Assembly (NCBI GenBank): GCA_009377395.1
Contig: WHUB01000010.1
Span: 1-64,000, forward strand
Source of the DNA: Actinophytocola sp.
Lineage (GTDB): Bacteria > Actinomycetota > Actinomycetes > Mycobacteriales > Pseudonocardiaceae
Length of the DNA stretch: 64,000 nucleotides
Reading direction: 5' to 3'
Shown: in pieces, positions 59,664 through 64,000 of the stretch
Layout of the letters: the number at the start of each line of letters is the position of its first letter
Position numbering within the stretch: the first letter of the stretch is position 1
The notes under the pieces: generated by a model
Told to the model about the DNA's origin: nothing
The model's input: the letters and a program-made list of their open reading frames with translations, nothing else
Database searches by the model: none
Made by a program: the position numbers and the translations under genes

Positions 59664-60322
59664 GAGACCTTGACCGGGTCGCCCGGCTTCACCCGTGGCT
59701 TCGGTACCCGCAACCTGCGGATCTGGCTCGCCCTGATGAAGGCGTACCAGATGATGGTGCGGTTCTTGATGTCTTCCTTCGGGAAGTTCTCCCGCGCGAG
59801 CTGAGCGATGCGCCTGCCGTTGTAGAAGCCCTCGATCACCATCGCGGCCAGCATCGCCATGGTGATCAGCGTCGCCCACCGCTGGACCTCCATGTTGGGG
59901 ACGAGCAGCGAGATGAACACCAGGATCGCCAGTGGCATGAACAGCCCGAGCAGGTTGTGCCGGGCGTCGATGCAGTCGCGCACGAACGCCTTCACCGGGC
60001 CCCGGTCGCGCGGCAGCAGGTAGCGGTCGTCGCCTGCCATCATGCGCTCGCGACGCTCCCGCATCATGGCCTTGCGGTCTTCCTTGCTGGTCGGGTTGGA
60101 CTTGCGGACCTCCCGGCTGCGCTTCATCGCCTCCCGCGTCGTCTTGGGCGGCGGTGCGACCGGGCCACGCCGCCTGCTCTCGGCGTCCCGCCTGCTGGGG
60201 GTGGCACGGCCCTTCTTGGGGGTGTGCGCCCGGCTCGGCGCCTCGCCGTCGACGTCGGAGGCGACGTCCTCGGTGCCGTCGTCCTCGGGTGATGAGCTGC
60301 TGTTGCGACGCAAAAACCTCAC
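59660..60322 (-). CDS. DUF3043 membrane protein
   Basis: 220 residues. A basic, disordered N-terminal half (KKGRATPSRRDAESRRRG) is followed by two membrane helices (LLGLFMPLAILVFISLLVP and ATLITMAMLAAMVIEGFY) and a basic tail. The layout and the place beside cobT and the ErpA-like gene match the actinobacterial DUF3043 family (mycobacterial Rv2206-type). Function unknown. GTG 60322 start; divergent from the ErpA-like gene. Confidence 0.85.
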   Translation of the reverse strand: MRFLRRNSSSSPEDDGTEDVASDVDGEAPSRAHTPKKGRATPSRRDAESRRRGPVAPPPKTTREAMKRSREVRKSNPTSKEDRKAMMRERRERMMAGDDRYLLPRDRGPVKAFVRDCIDARHNLLGLFMPLAILVFISLLVPNMEVQRWATLITMAMLAAMVIEGFYNGRRIAQLARENFPKEDIKNRTIIWYAFIRASQIRRLRVPKPRVKPGDPVKVS

Positions 60323-60509
60323 GCTGTCAGCCTATTGCACCGGGGCTGTGGCGGGTGCAACAGGTCGCGGGACCGATACGTCACAGCGTTGCCCCCATCC
60401 GCGCGTCATATGTCACCATGGATATCAGACAACTGCGTGGGAACAGACCGCGCGGCCACAGCGTTGGACACGTGCAGAACGACTACGCGCGAACCTCGAT
60501 GGGAGAGCC

Positions 60510-60884
60510 ATGACGACTGCTGAGCAGAGCGGCGCGCCGACCGAGACCGGAACGGAGACGCATGGTGTCGTGCTGACCGACACCGCCGCCGCCAAGGCCA
60601 AGGCCCTGCTCGAGCAGGAGGGCCGGGACGACATGCACCTGCGCATCGCGGTGCAGCCTGGTGGCTGTGCCGGCCTGCGCTACCAGCTGTTCTTCGACGA
60701 GCGCACGCTCGACGGTGACCTGTTCCGTGACTTCAACGGGCTGCAGGTCGCGGTGGACCGGATGAGCGCCCCGTACGTCGAAAAGGCCGTCATCGACTTC
60801 GTCGACTCGATCGAGAAGCAGGGCTTCACCATCGAGAACCCGAATGCGGGCGGCTCCTGCGCCTGCGGCGACTCCTTCAACTGA
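60510..60884 (+). CDS. erpA: A-type iron-sulfur cluster carrier (HesB/IscA/ErpA family)
   Basis: 124 residues. The three cluster ligands are C53 (GGCAGLRY), C117 and C119 (SCACGDSF). It hands Fe-S clusters to apoproteins such as LipA, aconitase and respiratory enzymes. ATG 60510 follows GGGAGAG. The N-terminal ~20 residues are a polar extension. A 10-bp hairpin follows the stop. Confidence 0.92.
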   Translation: MTTAEQSGAPTETGTETHGVVLTDTAAAKAKALLEQEGRDDMHLRIAVQPGGCAGLRYQLFFDERTLDGDLFRDFNGLQVAVDRMSAPYVEKAVIDFVDSIEKQGFTIENPNAGGSCACGDSFN

Positions 60885-60902
60885 CCTCGCGCACACACCG
60901 GG

Positions 60903-60928
60903 GCCGCGAGCCGACAGTGGCTCGCGGC
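60903..60928. terminator. Hairpin between convergent genes
   Basis: GCCGCGAGCC (60903-60912), loop GACAGT, GGCTCGCGGC (60919-60928): a perfect 10-bp stem, 18 bases after the ErpA-like stop and 22 before the stop of the leftward small gene. Only TT follows, so it is a GC-rich, possibly bidirectional terminator. Confidence 0.7.
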
Positions 60929-60950
60929 TTCGGCGTGCGTTCCGGCGGTC

Positions 60951-61121
60951 TCAGACGTACTCGTCCAGGTCGGCGACCTGGGCCTCGCACCGCTCGTCGA
61001 CCTCCCAGCGGGGTGCGGCGCGGGGCGGCACCACCGAGGGCGAGACGTCGAGCGGGCGCGGGATGTCGGCGCAGTCCTCGATGAGCTGCTGCCAGGTTTC
61101 GGGATCCTTGACTGTGCTCAC
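60951..61121 (-). CDS. Small hypothetical protein, 56 residues
   Basis: GTG 61121 to TGA 60953-60951 encodes MSTVKDPETWQQLIEDCADI... ending VADLDEYV. It is acidic, has two cysteines and no signal or membrane segment, and its codon positions show the expected GC-rich third base. ATC CCG CGC CCG CTC style codon use supports a real gene. No strong ribosome binding site is seen. Unknown function; it is the only candidate gene between the ErpA-like gene and queA. Confidence 0.55.
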   Translation of the reverse strand: MSTVKDPETWQQLIEDCADIPRPLDVSPSVVPPRAAPRWEVDERCEAQVADLDEYV

Positions 61122-61221
61122 GACGTCGACGGTAGGCGGCTCCGGAGGCTCCCGGTAGCCTTACCACTGGGTAGTCTCCCCATCGGGGGTATGACGTGGC
61201 GACTGGGCGGCTCCCAGTGAC

Positions 61222-61305
61222 GTCGTGTCCCACGTTCGTGCCGCCGTGTCCTGCGCCCAGGGCGTTGTGTCCTGCGTTCCTGCCTGCGTGTTCCACGCTC
61301 ACGGC
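61222..61305. repeat. 21-bp-period minisatellite, four units
   Basis: Units at 61222-61242, 61243-61263, 61264-61284 and 61285-61305, all in one orientation, each beginning with three variable bases and then GTGTCC or GTGTTC (mostly GTGTCCTGCG). The last unit overlaps the TGA stop of queA (61299-61301), so the array begins exactly where queA ends. Read through on the queA strand it would encode a seven-residue GH-containing repeat. Confidence 0.88.
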
Positions 61306-62351
61306 AGGAACAGCATCGAGTCCCCGAACTCGTGCCACCGGTAGTCCCGCCGGATCGCCGCGTCGTAGGCGGACCCGACCAGCTCCGCGCCCGCGACGGC
61401 TTCGAGCAGCAGCAGGTGGCTGGCCTCCGGTGGATGCAGCCCGGTGATCAGGCCGGTGACCACGCGTGCGGGCCGGTCCGGGCCGAGCACGAGGTCCGTC
61501 CAGTCTCGGCCCGCCGCCACGGTGCCGTCCGAAGCGGCGGTCGTCTCCAGCGCCCGGGTAACGGTGGTGCCGACGGCGACGACCCGGCCCCCTGCCGCCG
61601 CCGTCGCCGTGACCTGCGCCGCCGTCGCGGCGGGCACGACGAACCGCTCCGGCGCCGGAGGTTCGTGCAGCTCGGGGCTCGACACCCCGGTGTGCAGCAC
61701 GATCGGCACCACGGCGACGCCCTTCGCCATCAGCCGGACCACGAGGTCGGACGTGAACGGCCTGCCCGCGCTGGGCATCTCCGCGCTGCCCGGCTCGGTC
61801 GCGAACACCGTTTGGTAGTCGGTGAGCGGGTAGCGCTCGCGGACGTAGCCGTACCGGATCGGCCTGCCGAACCGCGTCAGGTAGTCGGCGAGGTCGGTGT
61901 CCGGGGTGACGGTGGCGCGCCACAGCCGGGAGCTGAGCACGTCCGGGTCGGGATAGGGCCACACCAGCCGCAGGCACCTGCCGTCCGGCAGGCCGACGAC
62001 GTCCCCGGGGCCGCCGCTGAGATCGGGGCCGTGGCCGTCGGGCCTGCGCAGCTCCAGGACCCAGTCGCCGTCGTCGAGCCGGGTCGACACGTGCACCGGC
62101 ACGTGCCCGCCGTCCGGGCGGGTGCCGTCGAGGGCGGCCGGCAGCGTCGCCGAGGTGTTGACCACGACGACGTCGCCCGGTCCAATGTGGTCGGTCAGGT
62201 CGCGGAAGCGGGCGTGCTCGATCGACGACGGCCGGGCGACGAGCAGCCGTACCCCGTCGCGGGCGAGGCCGCGTCGTTCCGGTGGTTCGGTGGCGTCGGC
62301 GTCCGGTGGCAGGGTGAAGCGCGTCGCCGGTGTGAACGAGACGGCCGTCAT
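61299..62351 (-). CDS. queA: tRNA preQ1 transferase-isomerase (QueA)
   Basis: 350 residues. VVVNTSATLPAAL, RYGYVRERYPLTDYQTVFATEPGSAEMPSAGRPFT, here in pieces (YQTVFATEPGS, SAGRPFT), VLHTGVSS, and the C-terminal YRWHEFGDSMLFL identify the family, which transfers ribosyl from SAM to preQ1 in tRNA to make epoxyqueuosine. The closing segment and size are normal. ATG 62351 overlaps the SDR stop (ATGA). Actinobacterial queA-like genes often occur without the full queuosine set, so the substrate could differ. Confidence 0.88.
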   Translation of the reverse strand: MTAVSFTPATRFTLPPDADATEPPERRGLARDGVRLLVARPSSIEHARFRDLTDHIGPGDVVVVNTSATLPAALDGTRPDGGHVPVHVSTRLDDGDWVLELRRPDGHGPDLSGGPGDVVGLPDGRCLRLVWPYPDPDVLSSRLWRATVTPDTDLADYLTRFGRPIRYGYVRERYPLTDYQTVFATEPGSAEMPSAGRPFTSDLVVRLMAKGVAVVPIVLHTGVSSPELHEPPAPERFVVPAATAAQVTATAAAGGRVVAVGTTVTRALETTAASDGTVAAGRDWTDLVLGPDRPARVVTGLITGLHPPEASHLLLLEAVAGAELVGSAYDAAIRRDYRWHEFGDSMLFLP

Positions 62352-63058
62352 GCCGGAGCCGCCTCGGTCAGATCCGCGCCACGGTAACGGCCGCTCGGCA
62401 GGCCGGAGCTGAGCAATCGCAGCAGCGCGGGCACGACGCTGGCCGGGTCGGCGCGGTCGCTGATGTCCTCGCCGGGGAACGCCGCTTGGTGCATGGCGGT
62501 GTTCATGTCGCCGGGGTCGAACGCGTACACCCGCAGTTCCGGATGCTCGGCGCCGAGGATCGCGAACAGGTGATCCAGTGCCGCCTTCGACGGGCCGTAA
62601 CCACCCCAGCATGGGTACGGTTCGACGGCGGCGTCGGACGAGATGGCGACGATCCGGCCGTCATGCGCCCGCAACTGCGGCAGCAGTAGCTGGGTGAGGG
62701 CGAGCGGTGCGAAGACGTTCACCGCGTACACCCGCTCGACGGCATCGAGGGGGTAGTCGGCCAGCGACGGCATCGGACTCGTGCCGAGCTCACTGGCGTT
62801 GTGGATCACCAGCGACGCGCCACCCGCTCGTTCTGCCGCCGCTGCCAGCGACTGGCGATGCGCGGGGTCGGTGATGTCGCCCGCCACGGCGGTCACGGAT
62901 CCTGGTGGCAGGGCAGCGGTCGCGGAGGTGAGCCGGTCGGCGTCGCGCGCGTCGGTCACCACGTGCCAGCCGGTGCGGACCAGCTCGGTGACGGTGGCTA
63001 GGCCGAGGCCGCGTGAGCCTCCGGTGACGATGGCGATGGGTGTCGTGGAATCGGTCAT
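62348..63058 (-). CDS. Short-chain dehydrogenase/reductase
   Basis: 236 residues from ATG 63058. TGGSRGLG (~12-19) binds NADP, HNAS stands at the NNAG position, and SSDAAVEPYPCWGGYGPSK carries Ser and the Tyr-x3-Lys pair (Y-GPS-K). C-terminal DPGDMNTAMHQAAFPGEDISDR is typical of this actinobacterial SDR subgroup. A 20-bp palindrome 14 bases before the start suggests specific regulation. Coupled to queA. Confidence 0.87.
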   Translation of the reverse strand: MTDSTTPIAIVTGGSRGLGLATVTELVRTGWHVVTDARDADRLTSATAALPPGSVTAVAGDITDPAHRQSLAAAAERAGGASLVIHNASELGTSPMPSLADYPLDAVERVYAVNVFAPLALTQLLLPQLRAHDGRIVAISSDAAVEPYPCWGGYGPSKAALDHLFAILGAEHPELRVYAFDPGDMNTAMHQAAFPGEDISDRADPASVVPALLRLLSSGLPSGRYRGADLTEAAPA

Positions 63059-63072
63059 GACCCCATCGTCAA

Positions 63073-63092
63073 ACTTCAAGTTAACTCGAAGT
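63073..63092. promoter_or_regulatory. 20-bp near-perfect palindrome, probable operator
   Basis: ACTTCAAGTTAACTCGAAGT reads the same on both strands in 18 of 20 positions, centred on GTTAAC. It lies 14 bases upstream of the leftward SDR start, with a TTGACT element overlapping one side. This is the size and position of a MarR/HxlR-type dimer site. No regulator is identified within the window. Confidence 0.6.
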
Positions 63093-63110
63093 CAAGTTTT
63101 TTGCGGCGGC

Positions 63111-63173
63111 AATGTGGAACACGGCGGCAGGAGCGCAGGACACAGCGGCAGGAACGCAGGACACGACGCAAAA
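63111..63173. repeat. 21-bp-period minisatellite, three units
   Basis: Units 63111-63131, 63132-63152 and 63153-63173 carry GGAACAC, GGACAC and GGACAC (with GCAGGACAC) in the same phase. They start 13 bases after the stop of the leftward fatty-acid hydroxylase gene. A reverse-complemented stretch (GTGTCCTGCG) matches the arrays at 46.8 and 61.3 kb. Confidence 0.85.
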
Positions 63174-63186
63174 CCGGGGTGCCGCC

Positions 63187-63897
63187 TCAACACACCTCGC
63201 GGGCGTGGAGGGCCTTGACGGTGGGGGAGGTGGTGACATCGGCGGGGTTGGGATAGGTGCGCAGCACCCGATCGGCCGTGCCCGAGGTGGTCACCGTGAA
63301 CCAGTAGTGCTCGTTCTTGTAGTGGTGCAGCCGGTGGTTGCGCCAGATCGCCCGGTAGATCGTCGAGCGCGGCCGGTAGTCGCTGTGGATCAGATAGTGC
63401 ATCCACTCGTAGCCGATGCCGAGCACGGCTACGCCGGTCAGGAATGTCAGGCCGAGACCGAGCCGGGGGAAGGCGAGCAGCGCAATCGCCGTGTACGCGG
63501 GCAGCAGCCACAGCAGTGCCCGCCACGGGATGAACACCAGCGGCACGTCGCGCGGGTCGGCGTGGTGCTCGCGATGCTTGCGGGCGAGCAGCGAGTCGAT
63601 GGTGATCTTGCTGATCCGGCGCGGCTTCCAGTGCAGCACGAACACGTGCACCAGCCACTCGAAGAACGGGAACGCCGCAATCATGATCACCGGCAGGAGG
63701 GCGTCGGTGAGCCGCCAGTCACCGACGACGACGCGTGCGGTGAGCGCGCCGATCAGCGTGGTGCCGATCAGCCACGGCGATGGGTGACGCCAGAACCCGC
63801 GCCAGGCCGCGCTCAGCGGTGTCGGTTTCCGGCGGGTTCCGGTCATGGCGGCCTCGTCCGCCCGCAGCCGCTCCTGGGCATAAGCCTCGCGGTTCAT
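63187..63897 (-). CDS. Fatty-acid hydroxylase / sterol-desaturase superfamily membrane enzyme
   Basis: 236 residues with four hydrophobic segments. The histidine clusters of the di-iron site are present: H-x4-H in HVFVLH, KHREHH (~105-110), HYLIH (~175) and HRLHH plus NEHYW (~200). Such enzymes hydroxylate fatty acyl chains, carotenoids or sterols. ATG 63897 overlaps the stop of the partial upstream gene (ATGA). Confidence 0.85.
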   Translation of the reverse strand: MNREAYAQERLRADEAAMTGTRRKPTPLSAAWRGFWRHPSPWLIGTTLIGALTARVVVGDWRLTDALLPVIMIAAFPFFEWLVHVFVLHWKPRRISKITIDSLLARKHREHHADPRDVPLVFIPWRALLWLLPAYTAIALLAFPRLGLGLTFLTGVAVLGIGYEWMHYLIHSDYRPRSTIYRAIWRNHRLHHYKNEHYWFTVTTSGTADRVLRTYPNPADVTTSPTVKALHAREVC

Positions 63898-64000
63898 GAT
63901 TCCTGCTCCAGTCGATCGAGGACGGACATCATCGCGGCGGTGGCGGGGCTCAACAGGTCGAGCGCGGCGGTGCGCGCGGCGTCGGCATCGCCCGCGACGA
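63894..64000 (-). CDS. C-terminal end of an unidentified gene
   Basis: The frame enters from the right edge and stops at TGA 63896-63894. About 34 residues are visible, ending AMMSVLDRLEQES, alanine-rich and helical. Too short to name; a regulator or small helical protein is possible. It is translationally coupled to the hydroxylase. Confidence 0.6.
   Translation of the reverse strand, partial: VAGDADAARTAALDLLSPATAAMMSVLDRLEQES

Noticed and set aside
58632-60509. Cobalamin riboswitch controlling cobT
   Set aside because: No B12-box-like conserved core was found, and cobT is overlapped by the DUF3043 gene with no leader of its own.
61222-61305. CRISPR-like array
   Set aside because: The 21-base units are contiguous with no spacers, and no cas genes are present; it is a minisatellite.

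Overview
This is a high-GC actinobacterial chromosome segment, most likely from a Pseudonocardiaceae-type organism (Amycolatopsis or a relative). The taxonomic call is an inference from GC-rich codon use, frequent GTG starts, and a housekeeping block ordered as in mycobacteria and relatives (lipA-lipB-TIGR01777 epimerase-sucB, pepA, ilvE, cobT, a DUF3043 membrane protein and an A-type Fe-S carrier).

Left edge (1-852): the C-terminal part of an IS1595-type transposase is followed by a lone 3' half of a tRNA gene. This looks like the attachment-site end of an integrated element. Next (853-4838) come a sulfotransferase with a long heptad-repeat tail, a Nudix hydrolase, a 63-residue secreted peptide and a Baeyer-Villiger-type flavin monooxygenase. 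The monooxygenase has a perfect 9+5+9 inverted repeat upstream and a strong intrinsic terminator downstream.

The centre (5046-39786) is a large exopolysaccharide locus. A rightward arm (5046-15583) is tightly coupled, with mostly 1-4 base overlaps. It encodes the initiating polyprenyl-phosphate sugar transferase, a probable NDP-sugar module (C-methyltransferase, RfbF-like nucleotidyltransferase, PIG-L deacetylase, SDR epimerase, DUF4910 protein), a Wzx-like flippase fused in frame to a GT2 glycosyltransferase, a frameshifted polysaccharide pyruvyltransferase and an RmlC-like epimerase. A leftward arm (15551-39786) encodes two SDR epimerases, a 2OG-Fe(II) oxygenase, two secreted right-handed beta-helix proteins, a PAP2 phosphatase, an HddA-like GHMP kinase and a GmhB-GmhA-like fusion (heptose precursors), two GT4 glycosyltransferases, a Wzy/O-antigen-ligase-type protein, a methyltransferase, a heparinase II/III lyase, a bi-domain dehydrogenase, an asparagine-synthase-type amidotransferase, two Wzz-like proteins and an AlgD-like nucleotide-sugar dehydrogenase. 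Together these suggest a Wzx/Wzy-dependent polysaccharide containing uronic acid (possibly mannuronic acid) and heptose, made and tailored by this locus.

The right third (39901-64000) is mostly core metabolism: aconitase, a secreted S15 peptidase, DedA, lipA, lipB, sucB, lpd, pepA, ilvE, cobT, an ErpA-like carrier and queA, plus several SDRs and a fatty-acid hydroxylase.

The two strongest unexplained signals are (i) a 517-bp stretch that appears identical in two otherwise diverged beta-helix genes 9.3 kb apart, and (ii) a family of 21-bp-period minisatellites sitting at or just past the stop codon of three different genes (46.8, 61.3 and 63.1 kb).
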